From positions 1-8,902 of the forward strand of contig JALONF010000086.1 in the NCBI GenBank assembly GCA_025455085.1: a stretch of DNA of 8,902 nt, in the 5' to 3' direction. The notes below the pieces were generated by a model that worked only from the letters and a program-made list of their open reading frames with translations, ran no database searches and was not told the origin of the DNA. A program made the position numbers and the translations under genes. Shown here one piece after another: positions 1 to 6,792 of this stretch (the first letter of the stretch is position 1; every line of letters begins with the position of its first letter). Source of the stretch: Ignavibacteriaceae bacterium. GTDB taxonomy: Bacteria; Bacteroidota; Ignavibacteria; Ignavibacteriales; Ignavibacteriaceae.

Positions 1-55
1 TGACAATGAATGACCGCAGATTCTGGACAAGCCAGAATGACGCCACGCTTTTTTA
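1..55. repeat. REP-like palindromic intergenic repeat downstream of nosF
   Basis: A perfect 7-bp inverted repeat, ATTCTGG (20-26) and CCAGAAT (32-38), encloses a 5-nt loop. The heptamer GAATGAC occurs at 8-14 and again at 35-41, so the unit seems to repeat with a 27-bp period, and a second copy may run off the left edge. The layout resembles the short palindromic elements with GTCATTC-type ends found between genes in many bacteria. It begins about 17 bp after the nosF stop and could protect the 3' end of the nos transcript. Read in the minus direction, no T-tract follows the hairpin, so it is not a normal intrinsic terminator. No gene is visible in this stretch. Confidence 0.55.
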
Positions 56-763
56 TTAATTGTTCTGACTCATCAACTCCGCAATTGCTCTTTCGAGTTT
101 TGTCTCCTTTTTATATTCGAGCAACGATTGAACACTTCCTTTAAATTTAATTTCTCCTTCAAGAAGAAAAACAATTTCATCCGAAAGCTCCTGCACTTCA
201 TTCATCAGGTGAGAAGTGAGAATAATGGTTTTCTTTTGTTCTTTCTGTTTAATCACAAGATCTTTGAAGTAGCTACTGGATATTGGATCAAGACCTGCTG
301 TCGGTTCATCGAGAATTATTATTTTCGGACTAAATGCAAAAGCAATCAGTGCAGAAATTTTCTGCTTTGTTCCTCCCGAAAGATTATTGAATGGCTTCTC
401 CATTTCAGGAACAAGTTTTAGCGAAGACAAGATTTCTTCATCATTGTATTCAGTACTTTCTCTTATAGATTTTATCAGTAAAATAATTTCCCTGCCTGTA
501 AGATTTTCAGGATATTTTGCTATCTGTGGCATGTAGCCGATTTTGTTCCTGTAGAGATAATCATCCTTTACTATTTTTCCATCGACTTCAATCGTTCCGT
601 CAGAGGGCCGGACAAGTCCAAGTATTGTTTTTATCAACGTGGTTTTTCCAGAACCGTTCGGACCAACAATAGCCGTAACTTTGCCGGATTCAATCGTCAA
701 ATCAATATTCTTAAGTACTCTATTCTTCCCGAAATTCTTGACTAGATTTTTGACCGTTATCAA
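56..763 (-). CDS. nosF: NosF, ABC transporter ATP-binding protein for NosZ maturation
   Basis: This 235-residue protein is a cytoplasmic ABC ATPase. Visible motifs are Walker A GPNGSGKTT at 34-42, the Q-loop glutamine at 80, the signature LSGGTKQ at 128-134, Walker B IIILDEP at 148-154 with catalytic Glu153, and the H-loop His at 185. Alone these would only indicate an ABC ATPase; the nosL-nosD context identifies it as NosF, which energises the NosDFY system needed for CuZ assembly in NosZ. The start is TTG at 763-761, overlapping the nosD stop in the four bases TTGA, with GAGGA seven bases upstream; this implies translational coupling. The usual partner nosY is not within the 55 bp that remain. 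Confidence 0.93.
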   Translation of the reverse strand: MITVKNLVKNFGKNRVLKNIDLTIESGKVTAIVGPNGSGKTTLIKTILGLVRPSDGTIEVDGKIVKDDYLYRNKIGYMPQIAKYPENLTGREIILLIKSIRESTEYNDEEILSSLKLVPEMEKPFNNLSGGTKQKISALIAFAFSPKIIILDEPTAGLDPISSSYFKDLVIKQKEQKKTIILTSHLMNEVQELSDEIVFLLEGEIKFKGSVQSLLEYKKETKLERAIAELMSQNN

Positions 764-2001
764 TTTACCATCCTCATTCTTGGTTTGGCATCTGTGAGTG
801 CTTCGGGAGTGATCGCAGGTATAATACTTTCAGCAATATTTAGAATATCAATGAACAGGCTGTGAAGAAGAACTAAGGAAGTAGGATGTGATTCAATCAT
901 CATCGAAAACATTGTAACTGGACGAAATGGGACATCACCATATCCGTCTTTGTTGAGATCATAGCCATCGTATTCAGCCCAATAATTTTTCTCAAATGTG
1001 TTAAAATTCTGTCGACTGTTCGTAGAAATATCAAACGAGTTCGCAACAAAGTTGTTATCGAAAAAATAATTTTCCATTGAATTTGCCATCAGCTTTAATG
1101 CCCAGCCGTTTTTAGTGAAATTATTTTGCTCGATTGATACCCTGCTGCAACCTTCCATATAAAGTCCTATTGAGTTTTCATCAAATAAATTTTTTTCAAT
1201 CTGGCTGTCGGAAATATCTTTCAATAAAATTCCGTATGAAGCAGCACCCCAGTTTTTTAGGAAATGATTTTCATACATCAGAACATTTTTTGTGTACATA
1301 ACAGCGACACCGGCACCATTATTTTCGAATGTGTTGTTTGTGTATTCGCAGCTATCAGAAAACATAAAGTGAAGTCCGTAACGGAGATTTCTCTCACTGT
1401 GGTTGTCAATTATTTTTCCGTGACGAACGAACTCGAAATAAATCCCATCGCGGTGATTAAATATTTTGTTGTTTTCAATAGTGATGTCTCTGCAATACCA
1501 GATATGAATTCCATTGCCTGAGTTCGCTTCCCTTTTTCTTTCGCCTTCGATGTAATTATCTGAAATAATACAATCAGCAGATTTGGCAAGATACACTGCA
1601 AAGAAGTTGTGAATGAATTTGTTATTTGTGATTGAACAGTTCCTTACTTCTTTTAGTTTTATTCCGGCATTTTCCTCGAGATAACTTATACCAGAGTTTT
1701 TGATAATCAATCCTGAGATGTGAACATTGCTTGAAGTGACAGTAAATATTTCTCCAATACCTTTCCCATCAACTAAAGGAAATTTTTCACCTATTATTTT
1801 TACTTTTTTATCAATGATGATATTTCCTTCAGCGTATTGACCGGGCTTGATTAAAATTGTATCATAGTCATTTGCCAGGTTTATCGCTTTAGTGATTGTA
1901 TTGATTGAGCCAGATTGGGAAACGATCATTTCTTTAGGAAAGGTCAGCGCGGATAATAAAATACAGGCTAGTAAGATTCTTAAATTTATTTGACTTAACA
2001 T
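760..2001 (-). CDS. nosD: NosD, periplasmic right-handed beta-helix copper maturation protein
   Basis: This 413-residue protein begins with a Sec signal peptide (hydrophobic residues about 7-22, then a likely cleavage near residue 24). Most of the rest is a series of short Asn-rich units (ENN, DNN, ENH), the parallel beta-helix repeats of the CASH/NosD family. The C-terminal part holds the DLNKDGYGDVPFRP segment and an LLHS...LNIAE...IPAITPEAL...KPRM tail that I recognise as typical of NosD. Family knowledge places NosD in the periplasm with NosF and NosY, supporting assembly of the CuZ centre of NosZ. The start is ATG at 2001-1999; no clear Shine-Dalgarno precedes it. The last codons overlap nosF by four bases. 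The 78-bp gap to nosL (2002-2079) shows no obvious signal. Confidence 0.93.
   Translation of the reverse strand: MLSQINLRILLACILLSALTFPKEMIVSQSGSINTITKAINLANDYDTILIKPGQYAEGNIIIDKKVKIIGEKFPLVDGKGIGEIFTVTSSNVHISGLIIKNSGISYLEENAGIKLKEVRNCSITNNKFIHNFFAVYLAKSADCIISDNYIEGERKREANSGNGIHIWYCRDITIENNKIFNHRDGIYFEFVRHGKIIDNHSERNLRYGLHFMFSDSCEYTNNTFENNGAGVAVMYTKNVLMYENHFLKNWGAASYGILLKDISDSQIEKNLFDENSIGLYMEGCSRVSIEQNNFTKNGWALKLMANSMENYFFDNNFVANSFDISTNSRQNFNTFEKNYWAEYDGYDLNKDGYGDVPFRPVTMFSMMIESHPTSLVLLHSLFIDILNIAESIIPAITPEALTDAKPRMRMVN
771..775 (-). promoter_or_regulatory. Ribosome binding site for nosF, inside the end of nosD
   Basis: GAGGA lies seven bases upstream of the TTG codon at 763-761. No in-frame ATG lies near, so this site supports the TTG start and coupling to nosD translation. 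Confidence 0.6.
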
Positions 2002-2079
2002 TTGACAATTTCAATCGATATTTTATTCAAAGATTCCGGACTTCACTGTTAAAGCAAGAAATCCAGAAAGTCGAAACGC

Positions 2080-2544
2080 TCACATACTTCTTTTCTTAAC
2101 AAGTTCAATAACATCAACCCAGTTTAATAAGCTGCCACCACTTTCAGCGATGAACTTCTGTCTGGAAATCTCGCTGCCAAATCCCATAACATTAGATCCC
2201 ATCGGGCTTCGGAAATTTTCATTTTGTATAAAGAAAGCATTTGTCGCATCAATGAAAGTCTCTGGCTTTGCAAAATCAGTTACCAAAAATTTTTGATTTG
2301 CATCTCCGATAAAATTTTTGACCAACGCATATTCAATCATGCATCCTATTTCATCGAATTTAAATACCTTTCCTTTGTCTGTTACAATTTCTGATCCGTA
2401 ACGATTATCAGTTATCTGCATTCTGCAGAATTCGCATTCATCGTGTCCGTAGTTGATTGGTTCAGGACCGGCTTTACAGCCTGACAAGATTAAGATTACG
2501 ATTATGAGTAAGAGTAAGACAGTTTTAATTCTGAATTTAAGCAT
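2080..2544 (-). CDS. nosL: NosL, copper chaperone lipoprotein for N2O reductase
   Basis: With the ATG at 2544-2542 the protein has 154 residues. It starts with a classic lipoprotein signal: basic start, a Leu/Ile-rich core, then LSGC with Cys23 as lipid anchor. The copper-binding signature follows at 34-42, HDECEFCRM, with Cys37, Cys40 and Met42, and the conserved RYG soon after. The later segment with SPMGSNVMGF and a GGSLLNW motif also matches the NosL family. NosL is an outer- or inner-membrane-anchored Cu(I) chaperone serving NosZ. The open frame extends upstream to 2613, but the extension reads into the preceding gene and would spoil the signal peptide. AAGG lies six bases before the chosen ATG, and its start overlaps the preceding stop by eight bases (ATGCTTAA), implying coupling. 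Confidence 0.92.
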   Translation of the reverse strand: MLKFRIKTVLLLLIIVILILSGCKAGPEPINYGHDECEFCRMQITDNRYGSEIVTDKGKVFKFDEIGCMIEYALVKNFIGDANQKFLVTDFAKPETFIDATNAFFIQNENFRSPMGSNVMGFGSEISRQKFIAESGGSLLNWVDVIELVKKRSM

Positions 2545-3130
2545 TTGGTACCTTAATAGTTCTATTTTTCTTATCAAGATACAAAGCAACAGCAGCCAGA
2601 ACAACTGCAGCAACTAAGATATAAGATCCAATGTGAGGCATTGAGATAGCATTGAAGTTCAATAGCATTTTTGACCCGATCAGAGGAGGCTGGTAAGCCA
2701 TTCCCGGAACTTTTATTGCTGCATTCGGATTAAGATCGTGTCCATAATCGTAACCCCATAAATAAAAATCATACATACCAACAGCAGCTGTAACAATAAA
2801 CAAAGAAATCCAAATATAAACCAAACTTCGTTTACCGAGAATTCCCGCGAGCAATCCAAATATCAAAAGAAAAATCATAACAAACGGCATTACCTTAAGT
2901 TCTGGAATTGCATCAGGAACTATCTCTTTCATCCCGATATAATGATTTAATCCGTTTATGTTTGACAGATCATTAGGCTTTAAACCTGAAATCTGATTAA
3001 CCCAGATACGAAGTCCGATTCCTTCGGGATACTGCGGTGCTTCAAGATCAATGTACCACAACGGAAAGAAAAAGGTCAGTATTAAAAGTAGTGATGCAAT
3101 TATTACAAGTATTTTCGATTGAGTTTTCAT
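2537..3130 (-). CDS. Four-helix membrane protein of clade II nos clusters (NosB-like position)
   Basis: This 197-residue integral membrane protein has hydrophobic helices at about 7-24, 81-99, 103-121 and 166-185. A large loop between helices 1 and 2 (about 25-80) holds FFPLWYIDLEAPQYP and a DLSNINGLNHYIGMK segment that looks constrained; His63 is a candidate metal or haem ligand. A second loop (122-165) is rich in Tyr, Gly and Pro with His131. Clade II nos clusters usually carry a polytopic membrane protein just after nosZ, called NosB in some species, of unknown function. The position here fits, but I cannot confirm homology by eye and leave the symbol empty. It overlaps nosL by eight bases. 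Its ATG is preceded by no strong Shine-Dalgarno and lies only 16 bp after a terminator-like hairpin. Confidence 0.85.
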   Translation of the reverse strand: MKTQSKILVIIASLLLILTFFFPLWYIDLEAPQYPEGIGLRIWVNQISGLKPNDLSNINGLNHYIGMKEIVPDAIPELKVMPFVMIFLLIFGLLAGILGKRSLVYIWISLFIVTAAVGMYDFYLWGYDYGHDLNPNAAIKVPGMAYQPPLIGSKMLLNFNAISMPHIGSYILVAAVVLAAVALYLDKKNRTIKVPNA

Positions 3131-3146
3131 TAGACTAAGTACCTAT

Positions 3147-3173
3147 AAAAAATCCGGGGGACTGTTGTCCCCC
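3147..3173 (-). terminator. Intrinsic terminator-like hairpin between nosZ and the downstream nos genes
   Basis: In the minus direction a perfect GC-rich 7-bp stem, GGGGGAC and GTCCCCC, closes an AACA loop (3156-3173). It is followed by GGA and six Ts (3152-3147). It starts 15 bp after the nosZ stop. Only 16 bp separate the T-tract from the next ATG, too little for a new promoter, so the genes after it must depend on read-through or on RNA processing. It probably sets nosZ and cytochrome levels above those of the maturation genes, or protects the nosZ mRNA 3' end. Confidence 0.8.
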
Positions 3174-3187
3174 ATATTCATTAAATT

Positions 3188-5143
3188 TTATTTTCCTGTT
3201 CCATATGTGATCGCTACATCTGAACCCCTTGGCGATACCCTAATATATCCCTGCATTTCCTGGTGAAGCGCAGAACAGAAATCCGTACAGTAAAAAGGAT
3301 AAACTCCTTCTTTAAGTGGAGTCCAGACTGCCGTCTCAGTTGCGCCGGGCATAACCAGTAATTCGGAATTCTGCATTCCTTTAACTGCAAAACCGTGTGG
3401 AATATCCCAATCCTGTTCAAGATTGGTGACATGAAAATAAACAACGTCGCCAACTTTAATTCCTTCAATATTATCCGGAGCAAAGTGAGTTCTTATCTGG
3501 GACATATAAACGTGAACAACATTTCCTTCTCTTACAACCCGCGCATCTTTCTCTGCTTTTATTCCATAAGGATGAGCATTCTCCTCAATCGGATAAATCT
3601 TCTTGGAATTTTTCATCAGGATATCTGCAGGAATTGATTGAGCATAGTGAGGCTCGCCAATCGTCGGAAAATCGAGCAACAGTTTCATCTTATCTCCGGA
3701 AATATCAATTAGCTGCGCTGATTGAGTTAACTCAGGACCTGTTGGTAAGTATCTGTCTTTAGTAATTTTATTTAAAGCGATTACATATTTACCCCAGGGT
3801 TTTCTGGTATCTCCACCGGGTACACATAAGTGACCAATCGAATAGTATGCAGGAATTCTATCAACAACTTCCCAGGTTCCGATTTTCCATTTTACTATTT
3901 CAGATGATATGAATGATGAAGTGTAACCATAGCCGTTTCCATCAAACTCTGTATGCAAGGGACCTAAACCGGGATTGTTTACTTCACCGCCAATTACTGA
4001 TTCATATTTCAAAACAGGAATTCCATCAATAGTAGTTTCGAATTCTTTGTTTTCGATTGCTTTCATCATCTTACTAAATGAATGTACTACAATAACGGAA
4101 GCTAGTTTTCCGCCAGCTGCAATGTATTCACCTGTTGGATCAACATCAACTCCGTGTGGAGATTTTGGAGTTGGCAAATAATAAATTAATCCGGGGCATT
4201 CTTCAGGAATAAGAACTTTAACGGTCTTCTTCTCTTCTGAAAAACCCATGTGTTTCTTTTCATCAAAATAATTTCTGAAATAACTTGTGTTAAAAGTCTT
4301 CGCTTTACCCTGCGCAACATATTCTTCAGCTTTTTTCCAGTTTACTGCGGCAATAAAATCTTTGTCATTCTGTGAAGCATTTACTTCGAGCAAAGTGTTT
4401 GCCTGCTCTGTATTGTAGCTTGTGAAGAATGCCCAGCCGTGTGAAGGACCTTTTCCGCCGTGAGCAAGATCATAATTAAATCCGGGAACTAGTATCTGGA
4501 ATGCAACATCCATCGCACCATCTTGCTCTACTTTCACAAAGCTAATCGTGCCTTTAAAATTTTCTTTGTATGAACTTATCGCGACATCTTTATCAGGAAT
4601 TGGAATACTGAATCTTGTAGAAGCTACAACGTATTCTGTATTTTCGGTTAAGAAAGGTGAACCATGGTTGCCGCCTGAGTTTGGTATTTCAATTATCTCA
4701 GCCGTTTTGAAAGTTGAAAGATCAACTCTTGCAACTCTCGGAGTATTGTTACCATTTATAAAAATCCATCTTCCGTCAGCAATTCCTTCTGTTTGAGAAA
4801 GTTTTGGATGGTGAGCATCATCCCACGGTATAAAACCGTGCGAAGTCATAAACATTGGTTTTGATTCTTCAGAATATCCCCATGCCTTTTCAGGATCCTG
4901 TGAAAAAACCGGAATGACTCGGAACATTCTCCCACTTGGCAAACCATAAACTCCAATTTGTCCACTAAATCCGCCCGAGGTGAAAAGATAAAATTCATCA
5001 TATGTCCCTGGTGCAACGTAAACTCTTCCTGCTTCATCCCCAGAAGTAAGATCTTTTGATTCCTGACAGCCATAATGTAAAATCACAAATGCTGCAACTA
5101 CGGCAATACCAACCAGAACTGCTTTTAAATATTTGCGGTTCAT
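3188..5143 (-). CDS. nosZ: NosZ, clade II (Sec-type) nitrous oxide reductase
   Basis: This enzyme reduces N2O to N2 in the periplasm. With the ATG at 5143-5141 it has 651 residues. The N-terminus is a Sec-type signal or anchor (hydrophobic 8-23) with no twin-arginine motif, which places it in clade II. All seven CuZ histidines are visible: His111 and His112 (DAHHP), His160 (GNHG), His330 (SPHG), His397 (LHTEF), His438 (GHLC) and His499 (EPHY). The C-terminal cupredoxin domain (about 535-640) carries the CuA ligands His583, Cys619, Cys623, His627 and Met630. The residue where many clade I enzymes have Trp (CxWFC) is Asp621; in the family this ligand acts through its backbone carbonyl. Cys26 follows the hydrophobic stretch (HYGC) and might be lipidated, though the lipobox is poor. 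It follows the cytochrome c gene by 19 bp. Confidence 0.97.
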   Translation of the reverse strand: MNRKYLKAVLVGIAVVAAFVILHYGCQESKDLTSGDEAGRVYVAPGTYDEFYLFTSGGFSGQIGVYGLPSGRMFRVIPVFSQDPEKAWGYSEESKPMFMTSHGFIPWDDAHHPKLSQTEGIADGRWIFINGNNTPRVARVDLSTFKTAEIIEIPNSGGNHGSPFLTENTEYVVASTRFSIPIPDKDVAISSYKENFKGTISFVKVEQDGAMDVAFQILVPGFNYDLAHGGKGPSHGWAFFTSYNTEQANTLLEVNASQNDKDFIAAVNWKKAEEYVAQGKAKTFNTSYFRNYFDEKKHMGFSEEKKTVKVLIPEECPGLIYYLPTPKSPHGVDVDPTGEYIAAGGKLASVIVVHSFSKMMKAIENKEFETTIDGIPVLKYESVIGGEVNNPGLGPLHTEFDGNGYGYTSSFISSEIVKWKIGTWEVVDRIPAYYSIGHLCVPGGDTRKPWGKYVIALNKITKDRYLPTGPELTQSAQLIDISGDKMKLLLDFPTIGEPHYAQSIPADILMKNSKKIYPIEENAHPYGIKAEKDARVVREGNVVHVYMSQIRTHFAPDNIEGIKVGDVVYFHVTNLEQDWDIPHGFAVKGMQNSELLVMPGATETAVWTPLKEGVYPFYCTDFCSALHQEMQGYIRVSPRGSDVAITYGTGK

Positions 5144-5147
5144 ATAA

Positions 5148-5156
5148 CTTCCTCCC
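5148..5156 (-). promoter_or_regulatory. Strong ribosome binding site that fixes the nosZ start
   Basis: GGGAGGAAG lies upstream of the ATG at 5143-5141, with seven bases between GGAGG and ATG. The longer alternative, a TTG at 5158-5156, would put this Shine-Dalgarno inside the coding sequence and is rejected. Confidence 0.85.
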
Positions 5157-5162
5157 AAATAA

Positions 5163-5690
5163 TTAGTTTGATTTATTTTGATTTTTTAATTCTTCATCAA
5201 GAACTCTGAAGTACTCAAGCAATGCACGAGCATCTTTAAGATTTACATTTTGATTTGTCATCTTTGTCATATACTGTGCGAGCATTTCCTTGCTGTGTGG
5301 ATGTTTCTCTAGATTTTCATCAGGATTCAAAACGGTATTCATAAAAAATTCTGGTGTAACTCTCTGCAGAACATTTCTCTGTGCAGGACCGGTATATCTC
5401 TCATCAAGTTTATGACAAGTTGCACATTTTGATTCGAATATTTTTTCACCTTCTGCTGCCATTGTTTTATCAATGGGGCCGAGGTTAAGTTTTTTCTTAA
5501 CGGGACCGAAACCATTTTCAAGTTCCCAGTCTGAAAGTCCTGATGGATCAGTTTTCATTGTTTGGTTTTGATTTGATGTGTTGCTTTCATTTGAATCCCC
5601 ACCACAGGCAGTAATTAATGCAAGCATAGAGATTACAATAAGTAGAAAGTAAATGTTGTTTTTTGACCAGTTTGATTTGTAATTAAGCAT
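5163..5690 (-). CDS. Lipoprotein monohaem cytochrome c of the nos cluster
   Basis: This 175-residue protein has a lipoprotein signal (hydrophobic 13-27, lipobox ITAC, Cys29 as anchor), then a Ser/Asn/Gln-rich linker (about 31-48) and one cytochrome c domain. The haem site is CATCH at 89-93 (Cys89, Cys92, axial His93). The likely distal ligand is Met144 in the YMTKMTNQN segment. It is the first gene of the nos transcript, 19 bp before the nosZ start, and the natural inference is that it delivers electrons to the CuA site of NosZ. Clade II clusters commonly encode a c-type cytochrome in this place instead of NosR. AAGGAG (5702-5697) lies six bases before its ATG. Soluble cytochromes of other pathways share the fold, so the partner is inferred from context. 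Confidence 0.92.
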   Translation of the reverse strand: MLNYKSNWSKNNIYFLLIVISMLALITACGGDSNESNTSNQNQTMKTDPSGLSDWELENGFGPVKKKLNLGPIDKTMAAEGEKIFESKCATCHKLDERYTGPAQRNVLQRVTPEFFMNTVLNPDENLEKHPHSKEMLAQYMTKMTNQNVNLKDARALLEYFRVLDEELKNQNKSN

Positions 5691-5696
5691 TGATAA

Positions 5697-5702
5697 CTCC
5701 TT
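5697..5702 (-). promoter_or_regulatory. Ribosome binding site of the cytochrome c gene
   Basis: AAGGAG lies six bases upstream of the ATG at 5690-5688. It is a full Shine-Dalgarno match and supports this start, which also gives a well-formed lipoprotein signal. Confidence 0.75.
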
Positions 5703-5710
5703 ATTTTTTA

Positions 5711-5734
5711 TAATCGGATTATTTTGTCTGATTA
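5711..5734. promoter_or_regulatory. Imperfect dyad near the predicted transcription start (possible operator)
   Basis: TAATCGG (5711-5717) and CTGATTA (5728-5734) form an inverted repeat with one mismatch in seven positions and a 10-bp AT-rich spacer. It lies just downstream of the predicted -10 box, around the expected start site of the nos transcript, where a repressor would act. I do not match it to a known regulator, and chance is possible in AT-rich DNA. Confidence 0.3.
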
Positions 5735-5763
5735 AAAATAGTAAAATTATTAATTCAAGTCAA
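5735..5763 (-). promoter_or_regulatory. Sigma70-like promoter of the cytochrome c-nosZ transcript
   Basis: Reading the minus strand, TTGACT (5763-5758) is followed after 17 bp by TATTTT (5740-5735). The expected start near 5728 gives a leader of roughly 38 bases before the cytochrome ATG. This is the only gap over 60 bp upstream of the nos genes in this window, and it separates them from yihY and purL. The -35 region also reads TTGAC-N4-ATTAA, a weak resemblance to an FNR-type site. Confidence 0.55.
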
Positions 5764-5790
5764 GAGAGGTTTTATCTTAAATTCAGAAAA

Positions 5791-6792
5791 TTATACAGTG
5801 GAATCTGCGATGGGCTTGGTTTCAGCTATTTCCTTTTTCCTTTTTATTCTCTCATTCAATCTTTCGTCGAACAGCTTTGCTATTTCTGCACCTAGAATAA
5901 AAACAGCAGATGAATAATAAATCCAGAAAGCAACAACAATTCCAAGAGCATAAGCCCCATAAATTCTGCTGAAAGTTGTAAATCTTGAAAGATAAATTCC
6001 GAAGAGTATTTTGGCTGCAACCCAAAATATTGAGGCCCACATTGCCCCTATCGCAACAGATCTCTTATGAATTTTAACAACAGGCATAAACTTGTAAAGT
6101 GCTGCAAAAATTAAAAACATCAGAAAGAATGAAAACGATGCAGTAAAAACCCTTTCAAAAATTGGCTGATTAAAAATTTGCAGGTAAGGTGTTGATTGAG
6201 CAAATGAGACAAAAAAATCTAGCATTGGAAGTATCAGTATGAGCACCAGAAATACAAGTACGGTAATAATTATAACCAAAAAGTCACGCAGCTTGCCGAG
6301 AAAAATATTTATGTCAAGATCTCTTCCATAAATTCTATTTAAAACAGTTCTTAAACTGCTGGCAAATCCACTGGCAGCAAAAAACAATCCGATTATACCT
6401 ACCCATCCGGCAATATTTCTGTATTCAACTACTTCCTGAACCCGATCAAAAATTACGGCCTTGGCAAAATTCGCATATTCGCTGTAAGGTATTACAGTAT
6501 CAATGAGCGTATTTATCTGCATTTCAACTTCAACAGAGTTTAAGAATTTTCCAAGAAGCCAGAATATTATTAATATCATAGGAATGATACAGACGAAAAG
6601 AGAAAAAGCTAGTCCACCAGAGAATAGAAATAAATGATGACGATCAGTACGATCATATAACCCACCAAAATAATGTTTTGAAAAACCGACGAACCAGTTC
6701 CATGCAGGGACTAAATGTAGATAATATCGTATTTTTCTGAATACTTCATAAACACCAGAGTTTCGAATAATTTGTAAAATTTTATTTTTCAC
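5791..6792 (-). CDS. YihY/virulence factor BrkB family inner-membrane protein
   Basis: This 333-residue protein has six hydrophobic helices at about 57-82, 128-148, 171-195, 212-234, 245-268 and 279-303. Family hallmarks visible are the LFSGGLAFSLF segment before helix 1, the FFAASGFASSLRTVLNRIYG region, and the final GAYALGIVVAFWIYYSSAVFILGAEIAKLF helix (279-307), ending in a basic tail. The family was once mislabelled ribonuclease BN; its function is unknown. The start is GTG at 6792-6790, and the first 11 bases overlap the end of purL. No in-frame ATG or TTG lies near, so GTG is the best choice, and the overlap implies translational coupling to purL. It is not a known part of N2O respiration, and a promoter separates it from the nos genes. 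Confidence 0.88.
   Translation of the reverse strand: MKNKILQIIRNSGVYEVFRKIRYYLHLVPAWNWFVGFSKHYFGGLYDRTDRHHLFLFSGGLAFSLFVCIIPMILIIFWLLGKFLNSVEVEMQINTLIDTVIPYSEYANFAKAVIFDRVQEVVEYRNIAGWVGIIGLFFAASGFASSLRTVLNRIYGRDLDINIFLGKLRDFLVIIITVLVFLVLILILPMLDFFVSFAQSTPYLQIFNQPIFERVFTASFSFFLMFLIFAALYKFMPVVKIHKRSVAIGAMWASIFWVAAKILFGIYLSRFTTFSRIYGAYALGIVVAFWIYYSSAVFILGAEIAKLFDERLNERIKRKKEIAETKPIADSTV

Noticed and set aside
20..54. Hairpin plus T6 (49-54) as a plus-strand intrinsic terminator.
   Set aside because: Ten bases separate the stem from the T-tract, the stem is short, and no plus-strand gene is visible.
2545..2613. Longer NosL start at 2613.
   Set aside because: The added residues overlap the preceding gene and sit before a complete lipoprotein signal that starts at the ATG at 2544-2542.
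3143..3181. A 12-codon reading frame (ATGAATATG start) that spans the terminator-like hairpin, as a possible leader peptide.
   Set aside because: It has no Shine-Dalgarno, its sequence is set mostly by the hairpin, and such a short frame is expected by chance.
3395..4796. Plus-strand reading frames opposite nosZ, nosD, nosF and purL.
   Set aside because: They lack ribosome binding sites and recognisable domains and lie opposite well-conserved genes; they are antisense shadows.
5144..5158. Longer NosZ start at the TTG at 5158-5156.
   Set aside because: It would translate the strong Shine-Dalgarno that clearly serves the ATG at 5143-5141, and it would put extra residues before the signal peptide.
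5750..5763. FNR box TTGAC-N4-ATTAA upstream of the cytochrome c gene.
   Set aside because: It has two mismatches to TTGAT-N4-ATCAA and lies over the -35 box, not at the usual activator distance; kept only as a weak note.
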